Shown: positions 9,976 through 18,906, counted from the first letter of the stretch. The stretch is 64,000 nucleotides of DNA from Rhizobacter sp. AJA081-3 (GCF_017795745.1 NZ_CP059067.1:1612001-1676000); one strand, 5' to 3'. The notes: generated by a model from the sequence alone, not told the origin. Made by a program: numbers and translations.

Positions 9976-11769
9976 TCAGATGGGCGCAGTGCGCTCCAGC
10001 AGCCAGGCCTTGGCCGCGCCGTCGACCAGCGGGCTCAGACGCTCGCGGACGGTGGCGTGGTAGCCGTTCAGCCAGGCCACCTCGTCGGCGCGCAGCAGCG
10101 AACGGTCGATGCAGCGGGTGTCGATCGGGCACAGCGTGAGCGTCTCGAAGCCGAGGAAGTCGCCGAACTCGGTGCTCGCCACCGGCACGTTCATCACCAG
10201 GTTCTCGATGCGGATGCCCCAGCCGCCCGGCCGGTACAGGCCCGGCTCGATGCTGGTGACCATGCCGGGCTCCATCGCCATGTGGGCGTCGGGCACGGCC
10301 TTGGAGATGCTCTGCGGGCTCTCGTGCACGTTGAGGAAGTAGCCCACGCCGTGGCCGGTGCCGTGGCCATATTCGAGGCCCTGCTCCCACAGCGGCGCGC
10401 GGGCGATGGCGTCGAGCATCGGCGACAGGGTGCCGCGCGGGAACTTCGTGCGCGACAGCGCCATCGTGCCCTTGAGCACCAGCGTGTAGTCGCGCTTCTG
10501 GGCTTCGCTGACGCGGCCGATCGGCCAGACCCGGGTGATGTCGGTGGTGCCGCCGAGGTACTGGCCGCCCGAATCGATGAGCAGCAGGCCGTCGCCTTCG
10601 ATCACCGCGTGCGATGCCGGCGTGGCGCGGTAGTGCGGCATGGCGCCGTTGGCGTTGAAGCCGGCGATGGTGCCGAAGCTCAGGCCGACGAAACCTGGCC
10701 GCGTGGCGCGCGCCGCGCTCAGCTTCTCGTCGATGGTCAGCTCGGTGATGCGCTCCTTGCCCAGCGCGGATTCGAACCAGGCGTAGAACTCGCACATCGC
10801 CGCGCCGTCCTGTGCCATCGCGGCGCGGATGTGCTCGGCCTCGGCGGCGCTCTTGCGGCTCTTCAGCAGCGTGCTCGGATTGATGGCTTCGACCACCGGC
10901 ACCTGGATGCGCTCGCGCAGGCCCAGGGTCACGCGCTTCGGGTCGAGCAGCAGCTTGGCGTCGCCGGGCAGCGCGGCCAGCGCCTCGGCGGCGCCGGCGT
11001 AGGGTGCGAGCCGCACGCCGTCGCTGGCAAGCGCGGCCTTCAGCACCGCATCGATCTTGCCCTCGCCGACGAACAGGGTGGCATCGACCGCCGTCACCAG
11101 CAGGTGGGCCAGGAACACCGGGTTGTAGCTGACGTCTGCGCCACGCAGGTTCAGCGCCCAGGCCACGTCGTCGACGGTGCTGACGAGGTGGTGCGTCGCA
11201 CCCTGCCGGGCCATCGCCTCGCGCAGTTGCGCCAGCTTGCCGGCGCGCGCGAGCGGTGCCTGCGGCGCGCGGTGCTCGTAGACCGGCGCCGTGGGCAGGC
11301 CGGGGCGCTCGGGCCAGACTTCGGCGAGCAGGTCGAGGTCGGTACGCAGCGTCACGCCGGCGCGCTCCAGCACGCTGCGCAGTTGCTGCGCGGCGGCCAG
11401 GCCGATCACGTCGCCGTCCACCGCGACCGTCTCGCCGGCCTTCGCTTCGCGGGCCAGCCAGTCGACGTGATGCGTCGCGGTGCCGGTCGGGATCTTGACC
11501 AGCTCGATGCCGCTGCCGGCCAGCTCGGCCTCGGCCTGCACCCAGTAGCGGCTGTCGGCGAAGAGGGCTGCCTTGCCGCGTGCGACGACCAGCGTGCCCA
11601 TCGAACCGGTGAAGCCCGACAGCCACTCCCGGCCCTGCCAGCGCTCGGGCAGGTACTCCGACAGGTGCGGGTCCGACGAGGGGACGAGCAGCGCGGCCAG
11701 CCCGTGTCGGGCCAGCGCGTCCTGCGTCTTCGCGATGCGTGCCCTGTAGGGCGAGGTGCGTGTGTCCAT
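9976..11769 (-). CDS. Aminopeptidase P family protein (Xaa-Pro aminopeptidase)
   Basis: A 597-aa cytosolic metallopeptidase of family M24B, removing the N-terminal residue before proline. It has the long three-domain form: two creatinase-like N-terminal domains (about 1-310) and the C-terminal pita-bread catalytic domain. Metal ligands are visible: the two aspartates in DSGGQYLGGTTDIT, the histidine in YGHGTGHGVGYFLNVHE, and two glutamates in MEPGMVTSIEPG and GIRIENLV. The length matches the eukaryotic-like/large bacterial class rather than the 440-aa PepP of E. coli. It starts at ATG with MDTRTSPYRARI. The gene lies 20 bases downstream of the TAXI receptor gene and may be co-transcribed with it. 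Confidence 0.93.
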   Translation of the reverse strand: MDTRTSPYRARIAKTQDALARHGLAALLVPSSDPHLSEYLPERWQGREWLSGFTGSMGTLVVARGKAALFADSRYWVQAEAELAGSGIELVKIPTGTATHHVDWLAREAKAGETVAVDGDVIGLAAAQQLRSVLERAGVTLRTDLDLLAEVWPERPGLPTAPVYEHRAPQAPLARAGKLAQLREAMARQGATHHLVSTVDDVAWALNLRGADVSYNPVFLAHLLVTAVDATLFVGEGKIDAVLKAALASDGVRLAPYAGAAEALAALPGDAKLLLDPKRVTLGLRERIQVPVVEAINPSTLLKSRKSAAEAEHIRAAMAQDGAAMCEFYAWFESALGKERITELTIDEKLSAARATRPGFVGLSFGTIAGFNANGAMPHYRATPASHAVIEGDGLLLIDSGGQYLGGTTDITRVWPIGRVSEAQKRDYTLVLKGTMALSRTKFPRGTLSPMLDAIARAPLWEQGLEYGHGTGHGVGYFLNVHESPQSISKAVPDAHMAMEPGMVTSIEPGLYRPGGWGIRIENLVMNVPVASTEFGDFLGFETLTLCPIDTRCIDRSLLRADEVAWLNGYHATVRERLSPLVDGAAKAWLLERTAPI

Positions 11770-11789
11770 GGGCGGATTCTAGAAGGGCC

Positions 11790-13163
11790 TCAGCGCGGCT
11801 GCAGGCGCCGGCGCACGAGGTTGATGTGGCTTCTCAGCGAGTACAGCTCGTCGGCGTAGCTCAGCGGCACGGTGATCTGCTCGGCGCGCTTCTCCAGCTT
11901 GTCGAGCTCGGCGATCAGTTCTTCGGCCGGCTGCTCGCCGATCGAGTCTTCCAGCCGGCGCAGCTGGCCGTACCAGCGGAAGATGCGCGAGCGCACGCGG
12001 AACTGGTACAGCGGCGGCACCACGCGCGACAGCGGGATCAGGATGGCGACGATGGACACCATCACCACCCACATGCGGTCGACCAGGTTGGCGATCCAGA
12101 ACGGCAGGTAGCGCTGCAGCAGCGGCGGGCCGTTGCGGAAGAAGCGCTCCGCCTCGGGCGCCAGCGTGCGCTCGCTGTTGGTGATGTTCGGGAAGTCGCC
12201 CTTGCGGTTGAACCAGCCGGCGCCGCTGTGGATCTGCTTGGCGGCCTGCACGAACAGCTGCACCAGCGCCGGGTGCGTCGATTCGCGCGCCACCAGCGTG
12301 GCGGTGGGCGCGATCATGCGGATGTTGGCGGGGGGCATGTCGCGCGCCAGGTCGACCACGCCGCGCGGCAGCGTGACCGGGCTGATGAAGGCGAAGCGGC
12401 GCGAGTAGGCCTCGGCCTGCGGGAAGTCGAACAACCGCACGCCCGGCGTCTGCAGCAGCATCTGCACCAGCGGCGACTCCGGTGCCGAGGCGAACACCAG
12501 GGCGTCGATGTCGCCGGCCAGCAGCGCCACCACCGCCGGCGTGGAAGGCTGCTGCACCAGCGTGATCGTCGCCGGGTCGATGCGGTTGGCCTCGAGCAGC
12601 CGCTTGACGAGGTTGGGCACGCCGCTGCCCGGCGCGCCGATGTTGAGCTTCCAGTCGCCCGGGCGGCTCATGTCGGCCAGGGCATCGAGGGCCGGCTTCT
12701 TCACCGCACGCTGGGCCGATTCTTCACGGTAGAACAGCCACACCGGCTCGTGGAACAGGCTGCCCAGCGACACCAGGCCGGCATTGGCGGCCTCCGCGTC
12801 GGCGGCGCTGCCGAAGTCCGCGTCGGCGCCGCCCTGCACGAAGGCGAGGTCGACGCCCGAGTTCGGGTCGCGCAGCAAGGCCAGGTTCTCGGCCGCGCCG
12901 GCGCTGCCGCGCAGTTCGACCTGGATGCCGTGCTGCAGCAGCAGCTTGGCGTAGCGCTTGCCGAACTCGGCGTAGGCGCCCTGGTCGGCGCCGGTGGCCA
13001 GCACGACCTTCTTCGGCGGCGTCGGGTCCAGCACCTTGTAGGCCAGCAGCAGCAGCAGCAGCGCGATGAGGATGAACGGCCCGGCCGTGGCGAGCAGGTC
13101 GCGGACCGAGAGCAGGGTGTGGCGCAGGGCTTGGGGCATGGGCGGCTTTCCGGCGGCGGACAA
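11790..13163 (-). CDS. Membrane-anchored TAXI family solute receptor
   Basis: A 457-aa protein with a TAXI-type periplasmic binding domain between two membrane segments. The N-terminal anchor is near residues 20-45 (FILIALLLLLLAYKVL). The binding domain follows (GADQGAYAEFGKRYAKLL, GSAGAAENL, VDLAFVQGG, IGAPGSGVPNLVKRLL). A second helix near 350-375 (MWVVMVSIVAILIPLSRV) leads to a charged, helical, probably cytoplasmic tail of about 80 residues. Classic TAXI receptors are about 320 residues, secreted, and work with a fused TRAP permease; none is encoded nearby. The extra helix and tail suggest a sensing or scaffolding role, which is inference. It diverges from the MscS gene. Confidence 0.87.
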   Translation of the reverse strand: MSAAGKPPMPQALRHTLLSVRDLLATAGPFILIALLLLLLAYKVLDPTPPKKVVLATGADQGAYAEFGKRYAKLLLQHGIQVELRGSAGAAENLALLRDPNSGVDLAFVQGGADADFGSAADAEAANAGLVSLGSLFHEPVWLFYREESAQRAVKKPALDALADMSRPGDWKLNIGAPGSGVPNLVKRLLEANRIDPATITLVQQPSTPAVVALLAGDIDALVFASAPESPLVQMLLQTPGVRLFDFPQAEAYSRRFAFISPVTLPRGVVDLARDMPPANIRMIAPTATLVARESTHPALVQLFVQAAKQIHSGAGWFNRKGDFPNITNSERTLAPEAERFFRNGPPLLQRYLPFWIANLVDRMWVVMVSIVAILIPLSRVVPPLYQFRVRSRIFRWYGQLRRLEDSIGEQPAEELIAELDKLEKRAEQITVPLSYADELYSLRSHINLVRRRLQPR

Positions 13164-13254
13164 CTTGCACGATAGCCTGCGCCGGCCGCCCCCCGTTCAC
13201 CAACCGTAACGGTGGGCCATGGTCAAATGCGGCCCCCGAGACCGACGCCTTGCC

Positions 13255-14541
13255 ATGACTCGAACGCTGGACACCACCGAACTGAACGACCTGCTGGGTT
13301 CGCTGACGAACCCCACGGCGCTGGCCGAGCTCGGTGTGCTGGTGGGCTGTCTGCTGCTGGCCTGGGCGATCGTGCGGCTGCTGCGCGGCCGCGCGCCGAC
13401 GGCCGGCTCGATCTGGTTCGGTGAACGCATCATCGACGGCGTGCTGTTCCCGATGGTGGCGCTGGCGCTGGCCTTCGGCGCGCGGCTGCTGCTGTCGGCC
13501 TCGCTGAAAATCGCGGTGTTCAAGGTCGCGATTCCCATCCTGGTGTCGCTGCTGGTCATCCGCCTGGCCGTGCGTGTGCTGCGCGTCACCTTTCCGGATG
13601 CGCACTGGGTGCGCGTGATCGAACGCACCGTGTCGTGGATCGCCTGGCTGGCCGTGGTGCTGTGGATCACCGGCGTGCTGCCTTTGCTGCTGGAGGCGAT
13701 GGACGAGGTCAGCTGGAAGGTCGGCGCCACCCGGCTGACCTTGCGCAATCTGGTCGAAGGCACGCTGACGGCCGGCCTGGTGATGGTGGTGGCCCTGTGG
13801 ATCTCGGCGGCGATCGAGAAGCAACTGCTTCGCGGAAGCGGCGACGACCTGTCGATCCGCAAGATCGCCGCCAACCTGGTGCGCGCGCTGCTGCTGTTCC
13901 TCGGCCTGATCCTGGCCCTGTCGGCGGTGGGCATCGACCTCACCGCGCTTTCGGTGCTCGGCGGCGCAGTCGGCGTGGGCCTGGGTTTCGGCCTGCAGAA
14001 GATCGCCGCCAACTACGTCAGCGGCTTCGTCATCCTGGCCGAGCGTTCGCTGCGCATCGGCGACATGGTGCGTGTGGACAACTTCGACGGCCGTGTCACC
14101 GACATCCGCACGCGCTACACCGTGATCCGCGCGCTCTCGGGCCGCGAGGCGATCGTGCCCAACGAGATGCTGATCACGCAGCGGGTCGAGAACCTGTCCC
14201 TGGCCGATATGAAGGTGCTGCTGAGCACTACCGTGCAGGTGGCCTACGGCACCGACGTGCGCGAGCTGCAGGCCCGCGTGACGGCGGCGGTGGCGAACGT
14301 GCCGCGCGTGCTGAAGGATCCGGAGCCCTCGTGCCAGCTGGCCGAGTTCGCTGCCGACGGCATGAACCTGACCATCAACTTCTGGATCGCCGACCCCGAG
14401 AACGGCCAGGGCAACGTGCGCTCCGACGTCAACCTCGCGATCCTCGACCTGTTCGATCGCGAAGGCATCGAGATCCCGTTCCCGCAGCGTGTGATGCATC
14501 ACATCGGCGTCGATCCCGCGGCGGGCAAGGGCGGCGAGTGA
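13255..14541 (+). CDS. MscS-family mechanosensitive ion channel protein
   Basis: A 428-aa inner-membrane protein with several N-terminal hydrophobic helices and the MscS core. The pore helix region is rich in glycine (LSVLGGAVGVGLGFGLQKIAANYVSGFVIL), followed by the beta domain (LRIGDMVRVDNFDGRVTDI, IVPNEMLIT) and the C-terminal alpha/beta vestibule. Such channels open under membrane tension and release solutes on osmotic downshock. The start at 13255 is my choice; an in-frame ATG at 13219 would add 12 residues of poor quality. The stop overlaps the GTG start of the next gene by four bases (GTGA), indicating translational coupling. Confidence 0.92.
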   Translation: MTRTLDTTELNDLLGSLTNPTALAELGVLVGCLLLAWAIVRLLRGRAPTAGSIWFGERIIDGVLFPMVALALAFGARLLLSASLKIAVFKVAIPILVSLLVIRLAVRVLRVTFPDAHWVRVIERTVSWIAWLAVVLWITGVLPLLLEAMDEVSWKVGATRLTLRNLVEGTLTAGLVMVVALWISAAIEKQLLRGSGDDLSIRKIAANLVRALLLFLGLILALSAVGIDLTALSVLGGAVGVGLGFGLQKIAANYVSGFVILAERSLRIGDMVRVDNFDGRVTDIRTRYTVIRALSGREAIVPNEMLITQRVENLSLADMKVLLSTTVQVAYGTDVRELQARVTAAVANVPRVLKDPEPSCQLAEFAADGMNLTINFWIADPENGQGNVRSDVNLAILDLFDREGIEIPFPQRVMHHIGVDPAAGKGGE

Positions 14542-16322
14542 GCTTGCGGCGCGCCGCGTCCGCCGCGCTGGCGACGGCGCTGGCCCTGGCCGCTTGCAGT
14601 GGCACGCTCGCGCCGAACCCGGCACCCGCCGCGCCGGAATCCGCCAGCGGCTTCGCCGACAAGCCGGGCTGGCACGCCACGCGCCATATGGTGTCGGCCG
14701 CGCATCCGCTGGCCGTGCAGGCCGGGCTGCGCGTGCTGCGCGGCGGCGGCAGCGCAGTCGATGCCGCCATCGCCACGCAGATGGTGCTGGCGCTGGTCGA
14801 GCCGCAGAGCTCGGGTCTGGGCGGCGGCCTCTTCCTCGTCCACCACGACGGGCGCCGGGTCCAGGCCTACGACGGTCGCGAGACGGCGCCGGCGCAGGCC
14901 GGGCCGGGGCTGTTCCTGCGCGACGGGCGGCCGATGGGTTTCGCCGAAGCGCTGGTCGGAGGCCGCTCGGTCGGCGTGCCGGGGGTGCTGCGTGCACTCG
15001 AACTCGCGCATGCGCAGCATGGCCGGTTGCCCTGGGCGACGCTGTTCGAACCGGCCATCGATCTGGCCGAACGCGGCTTCCCGGTCGGGGCACGGCTGGC
15101 ACAGCTGCTGCGCGAGCCGCTCGCGCAGCGGCTTCGCGACGACCCGCAGGCGGCCGCGCTTTTCTTCAATCGCGGCGGCACGCCGCTTGCAGCCGGGCAG
15201 ACCTTGCGCAACCCCGCGCTCGCCGAGGTGCTGCGCACCGTGGCCGCGCAAGGGGCCGGCGTGTTCTACCGCGGCGAGATCGCCCGCGACATCGTCGCCC
15301 GCGTGCGCGGCCACGCCAGCAACCCCGGCCTGCTCGACGAGGCCGACCTCGCCGGCTACAGCGCCATCGAGCGCGCGCCACTGTGCTTCGACCATCGCCG
15401 CTGGCGCCTGTGCGGCATGCCGCCACCCTCGTCGGGCACGCTGGCGGTGGGGCAGATGCTGGGCATGCTCGAAACGCGTGGCATCGAGGCGCTGCGGCCG
15501 CGGCCGGCACCCTGGGGACTGGAGCCCGACGCGCAGGCGGTGCACTTGTTCAGCGAGGCGGGCCGACTGGCCTTCGCCGACCGTGCCCGCTACGTGGCCG
15601 ACCCCGACTTCGCGCCGCTGCCGGGCCTGGGCGCCGCCACGCTGCTCGACCCGCACTATCTGCAGCAGCGCGCGGCACTGATCGGCCCGCGCAGCATGGG
15701 CCGCGCCGCCGCCGGCACGCCACTCGGCCCACAGATGAGCCTGGCCGACGACCGCAGCCCGGAACTGGCCTCGACGACTCAGGTGTCGGTGGTCGACGGC
15801 TTTGGCAATGCGCTGTCGATGACCAGCACCATCGAGAATGGCTTCGGCGCGCAGATCATGGTGCGTGGCTTCCTGCTCAACAACCAGCTCACCGACTTCT
15901 CCTTCGTGCCGGCAGTCGAGGGCGTGTCGGTGGCCAACCGCGTGCAAGGTGGCAAGCGGCCGCGCTCGGCGATGGCGCCGATGCTGGTGTTCGAGCGTGA
16001 GGGCGGCCGGCTGGTGATGTCGATCGGCTCACCGGGCGGGCCGGCCATCATCAACCACGTCGCCAAGGCGCTGGTGGCCTCGCTCGACTGGGGGCTGGAC
16101 CTGCAGCAGGCCATCGCCCTGCCCAACTTCGGCTCGCGCAACGGGCCGACCGAGCTGGAAGCCGGCCGCTCGAGTGCGGCGCTGGCCAATGCGCTGCGAG
16201 GGCGTGGCCATGAGGTTCAGGTGCAGGCGCTGACCAGCGGACTGCAGGGCGTCGAGCGTGCGGGTGCCGGCTGGTTCGGCGCGGCCGACCCGCGCCGCGA
16301 GGGCATCGCGGCGGGCGATTGA
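14538..16322 (+). CDS. ggt: Gamma-glutamyltransferase, predicted lipoprotein
   Basis: A 594-aa Ntn-hydrolase precursor that cleaves gamma-glutamyl bonds such as in glutathione. The GTG start overlaps the preceding stop. The N-terminus is a signal peptide with lipobox-like LAAC, so the enzyme is probably anchored in the periplasm. Large-subunit motifs include HMVSAAHPLAVQAGLRVLRG and SSGLGGGLFLV. The autoprocessing threonine is predicted at T413 in STTQVSVVDGFGNA; the common TTH is TTQ here. The GSPGGPAIINH motif of the small subunit is present. Upstream coupling to a mechanosensitive channel is unusual, and I know of no functional link. Confidence 0.92.
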   Translation: MSLRRAASAALATALALAACSGTLAPNPAPAAPESASGFADKPGWHATRHMVSAAHPLAVQAGLRVLRGGGSAVDAAIATQMVLALVEPQSSGLGGGLFLVHHDGRRVQAYDGRETAPAQAGPGLFLRDGRPMGFAEALVGGRSVGVPGVLRALELAHAQHGRLPWATLFEPAIDLAERGFPVGARLAQLLREPLAQRLRDDPQAAALFFNRGGTPLAAGQTLRNPALAEVLRTVAAQGAGVFYRGEIARDIVARVRGHASNPGLLDEADLAGYSAIERAPLCFDHRRWRLCGMPPPSSGTLAVGQMLGMLETRGIEALRPRPAPWGLEPDAQAVHLFSEAGRLAFADRARYVADPDFAPLPGLGAATLLDPHYLQQRAALIGPRSMGRAAAGTPLGPQMSLADDRSPELASTTQVSVVDGFGNALSMTSTIENGFGAQIMVRGFLLNNQLTDFSFVPAVEGVSVANRVQGGKRPRSAMAPMLVFEREGGRLVMSIGSPGGPAIINHVAKALVASLDWGLDLQQAIALPNFGSRNGPTELEAGRSSAALANALRGRGHEVQVQALTSGLQGVERAGAGWFGAADPRREGIAAGD

Positions 16323-16340
16323 AGCGTTGCCGCGGGCGCG

Positions 16341-16586
16341 TCAGGCCGTCAGCCGCGCCAGCATCAGCGACTGCAGCCACAGCGCCGATTGCGACGGCAT
16401 GGCCACCGGCCGCTGCGGCTGGTGGCGCAGGCCGATCGCCACGCGACCGGTCCACCAGACCAGCCGGCCGCTGCCGGGCAGCACCACGGGACCGATGTGG
16501 CCCGGCGGAATCTCCACGGGCGGCGGCGCGTCGTCGTGGCGAAGGATCGCGCTGGACTCGGGCGAGGCGTGGACTCGTTGCAGCAT
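16341..16586 (-). CDS. Hypothetical 81-aa protein
   Basis: I do not recognise this gene. The ATG at 16586 is preceded by GGGAG at a suitable distance. The protein has no signal peptide or membrane helix; it has a proline-rich first half (APPPVEIPPGHIGPVVLPGSG) and a compact second half with WWTGRVAIGLR and SALWLQSLML. It lies at the 3' end of the minus-strand cluster holding the hemerythrin-like, cytochrome c and lipoprotein genes, 110 bases after the lipoprotein, so it may belong to that transcript or have its own promoter. It is convergent with the gamma-glutamyltransferase gene. Confidence 0.55.
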   Translation of the reverse strand: MLQRVHASPESSAILRHDDAPPPVEIPPGHIGPVVLPGSGRLVWWTGRVAIGLRHQPQRPVAMPSQSALWLQSLMLARLTA

Positions 16587-16696
16587 GATCGGCTCCCGCA
16601 AGTGGTGCCGCCATGATCTGCGCGCCGCCCGGCCACCGCACTGCCCTGCCTGCGGGGGGCGCGGCACTCGAACGTGGGATGGCAGGCTTCGGCGGC

Positions 16697-17047
16697 TCAG
16701 CCGCGCAGGCAACCGCCCAGGAAGGTAGTGTCATGGCCCGTCATGATCGTCACGCCGCCGTCGACATCGGGCAGCGTCGCGATGCGCATCACCTCGCGTG
16801 CCGGCACGTGCATGCGGAACACGCCTCGCGCATCGCTCATCGTGCTGGCGGCGGTGCGGCCTTCGGGCGTGCTGGCTTGCACGGCCTGCACCAGCGGCCG
16901 ATCGTGCGCATCGACGACGCAGCCCTCCAGGCGCACCTGCTTCGGCTCCTGCGGTGTTTCCAGGGCAGATTCGAGGTCGCCGCCGCCGCAGGAGATCAGC
17001 GAGAGGCAGACGAAGAGTGCAAAGGCAGTGGGAGTCAGTACGTGCAT
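16697..17047 (-). CDS. Small lipoprotein with carboxypeptidase regulatory-like fold
   Basis: A 116-aa protein with an N-terminal signal peptide ending in a lipobox (LISC, Cys about 20) followed by GGG. The rest resembles one CarboxypepD_reg/transthyretin-like beta-sandwich: VRLEGCVVDAHDRPLVQAVQ, a central TMSDARGVFRMHVP and a C-terminal strand. Two more cysteines (in LEGC and GGCLRG) could form a disulphide across the sandwich. Such domains usually bind or position ligands and are not catalytic. It starts 12 bases after the cytochrome c stop, so it is almost certainly in the same operon and may be a periplasmic partner of it (inference). Confidence 0.72.
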   Translation of the reverse strand: MHVLTPTAFALFVCLSLISCGGGDLESALETPQEPKQVRLEGCVVDAHDRPLVQAVQASTPEGRTAASTMSDARGVFRMHVPAREVMRIATLPDVDGGVTIMTGHDTTFLGGCLRG

Positions 17048-17059
17048 GGCGGCTCCCGA

Positions 17060-17968
17060 TCAACGCGAGCCGGCCGCGCGCGGCGCCAGGCTCCTGAGGT
17101 GCAGGAAGAGGGCTTCGAGGTCGACGTCGCTCATCGCCTTGAGCGAGCCGAAGGGCATCACCGTGCTGACGGTGCTGCCGTCGGGGCGCTGGCCGCTGCG
17201 CATCATCGCGACGAAGGCCTTGGCGTCGGCGTACCGGGCCAGCGCGCTGCCGTCGCCCGGTGTCAGGTTGGCCGCGGCCGGCCAGTCCGGCGGCGCACCG
17301 GGGATGCGGCCACCGGCGAGACCCGGGCCATGGCAGCCGATGCAGGCATTGGCGACATAGGCGCCGTGGGTCGCCGAAACCGCTTCGGGCACCGGCGCGG
17401 CGGGCGCGAGCGTGTGGTCGATCGTCTGCGCGGCGTCCTGGATGAACCCGGCGCCGTACAGCGCGCGCACCGGCAGCGGCAGGCTGATCTGCGCCAGGTC
17501 GCCCTCGGCTGCCGGCATCTGGCGCAGGTAGGCCACCAGCGCCGCGAAGTCGTCGTTGGTGAGGCGGTTGTAGTCTTCGCTGGGCATGATCATCAGCGGC
17601 CGCCCGCCCGGCGCCACGCCGTGGCGGATGCTGCGATCCCAGTCCTCCATGCGGTAGTCCGCCGTGGCCGAGCTCCGGGCTGGCGTGATGTTCGGCGCGT
17701 GCAGACGCAGGCCCCTGCCGTCGTCGACGAAGGTGCGGCCGGCGCCGTCGTTGCCGTGGCAGTCGGTGCAGCCGCGCGAGCGGAAGAGGTAGCCGCCGCG
17801 CTCGACGGCGGCAGCGTCGCTGCGCGCGGCAACGGCTTCGAGGCGGATCTCCAGCTTGCGGGAGGCCTTGAGGTGGCCATAGGCAACCAGCACAGCGATC
17901 GCGGTGGCGCTCAGGGCGATGAGGGCGAGCAGGCCGTAGCCGGCCCGCTTGAGCCAGGTCTTCTTCAT
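17060..17968 (-). CDS. Membrane-anchored dihaem cytochrome c
   Basis: A 302-aa protein with an N-terminal membrane helix (about 10-30, YGLLALIALSATAIAVLVAY) and two haem-attachment motifs, CTDCH in the first cytochrome domain and CIGCH in the second. Each domain has downstream methionines that can serve as distal ligand (for example MIMPSEDYNRL and STVMPFGSLKAM). This layout matches cytochromes that pass electrons from periplasmic or membrane dehydrogenases. No dehydrogenase gene is adjacent. The upstream gene is hemerythrin-like and the downstream gene a lipoprotein, all on the minus strand with short gaps. The ATG at 17968 is chosen because MKKTWLKRAG is a good anchor start. Confidence 0.88.
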   Translation of the reverse strand: MKKTWLKRAGYGLLALIALSATAIAVLVAYGHLKASRKLEIRLEAVAARSDAAAVERGGYLFRSRGCTDCHGNDGAGRTFVDDGRGLRLHAPNITPARSSATADYRMEDWDRSIRHGVAPGGRPLMIMPSEDYNRLTNDDFAALVAYLRQMPAAEGDLAQISLPLPVRALYGAGFIQDAAQTIDHTLAPAAPVPEAVSATHGAYVANACIGCHGPGLAGGRIPGAPPDWPAAANLTPGDGSALARYADAKAFVAMMRSGQRPDGSTVSTVMPFGSLKAMSDVDLEALFLHLRSLAPRAAGSR

Positions 17969-18024
17969 GATGATCTCGAGGGGTGGTTTCGGGCGGACGG
18001 CGCGCGGCGCCGTCACGCCGCGGT

Positions 18025-18768
18025 TCAGCGGAAGTCCGTCAGTCCGGGCTGCTGCGCCACGCCGATGGCGCGCGCGAGCTGGCCCCAGGCGCTGTCGTCC
18101 AGATGCGGGCGCACGGCCTCGAGCACAGCCTGGAAGGCGGCCGCAGGCGCTCCGGCCTTCATGCCGCCCAGAATCTGCGCGCGCTCGGCCGGGCTCGAGG
18201 CCGGGATCATCCAGCGCATCACCTCGAGCGTCTCCGCGGGCGGCAGGCTGGCCAGGATGCGGTGGTGCAGTTCCAGCAACTCGGCATCGCTGTAGTGCGC
18301 CCACAGCGTCGCGTTGTTGGTGGTCTCCTCGACATTCATGTGCTGGAAGTTGTCGGCCACGAACAGCGCCAGGTGGCGGTACAGGCGCAGGGCCTGCACG
18401 GGGCGCTCGGCCGGCTCGGACCGGGCCAGCGCACGTGCCTCGGCACGCAGCGCGTCGATGTGCTCGAAGTGCTCCACGTGATCGTCGGCGGTGCGCGACG
18501 AGCCGCGCGGCTGGCGGGCCTCGATCGCGGCATGCACGAAGTCGTTCTCATGGTGGATGTGGTTCACGCACAGCGCCATCAGGTCCTCGAACTGGCCGAG
18601 CGTGCGGGCCAGGTCGGTGGCATCGGCCGGGTCCATGCGGCCGACACGGTGCAGCGTGTCCATCATGAAGTGACGCAGGGCTTTGTGGATGCCGACGTAC
18701 ATGTCGAGCCGCACCGGGGCGGTGGCGGGGGAGGTGCCGGTCGGGCGGATGGCGGTGCTGGTGCTCAT
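18025..18768 (-). CDS. Hemerythrin-like (HHE domain) protein
   Basis: This 247-aa soluble protein is helical and rich in possible metal ligands: DMYVGIHKALRHFMMDTLHR, NHIHHENDFVHAAI, HVEHFEHIDAL and FQHMNVEETTNNATLW. The spacing fits a hemerythrin/HHE four-helix bundle that could hold a di-iron site and bind oxygen or nitric oxide, or act in iron or stress sensing. The second half (about 150-247) carries helix-forming acidic sequence. The start at 18768 has a clear AAGGA box upstream. The cytochrome c gene begins 56 bases downstream on the same strand. The divergent MarC gene shares the upstream region. The exact role is unknown. Confidence 0.8.
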   Translation of the reverse strand: MSTSTAIRPTGTSPATAPVRLDMYVGIHKALRHFMMDTLHRVGRMDPADATDLARTLGQFEDLMALCVNHIHHENDFVHAAIEARQPRGSSRTADDHVEHFEHIDALRAEARALARSEPAERPVQALRLYRHLALFVADNFQHMNVEETTNNATLWAHYSDAELLELHHRILASLPPAETLEVMRWMIPASSPAERAQILGGMKAGAPAAAFQAVLEAVRPHLDDSAWGQLARAIGVAQQPGLTDFR

Positions 18769-18906
18769 GGCGGATTCCTTGTCGAACGAGGGCTTCGGAT
18801 GTCTGCCGGAACTGTTCGCGGCATGGTCGGAAGTTTTCCTTTTCGTTCGTTTTGGGACATCGCCTGAAGGAGCCATTGGCGGGCCATGGCCCACAATGCC
18901 GGCCCC

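Noticed and set aside
13203-13213. Short inverted repeat ACCGT-A-ACGGT between the TAXI and MscS genes
   Set aside because: Arms of five bases occur by chance; no second copy was noticed near a related gene.
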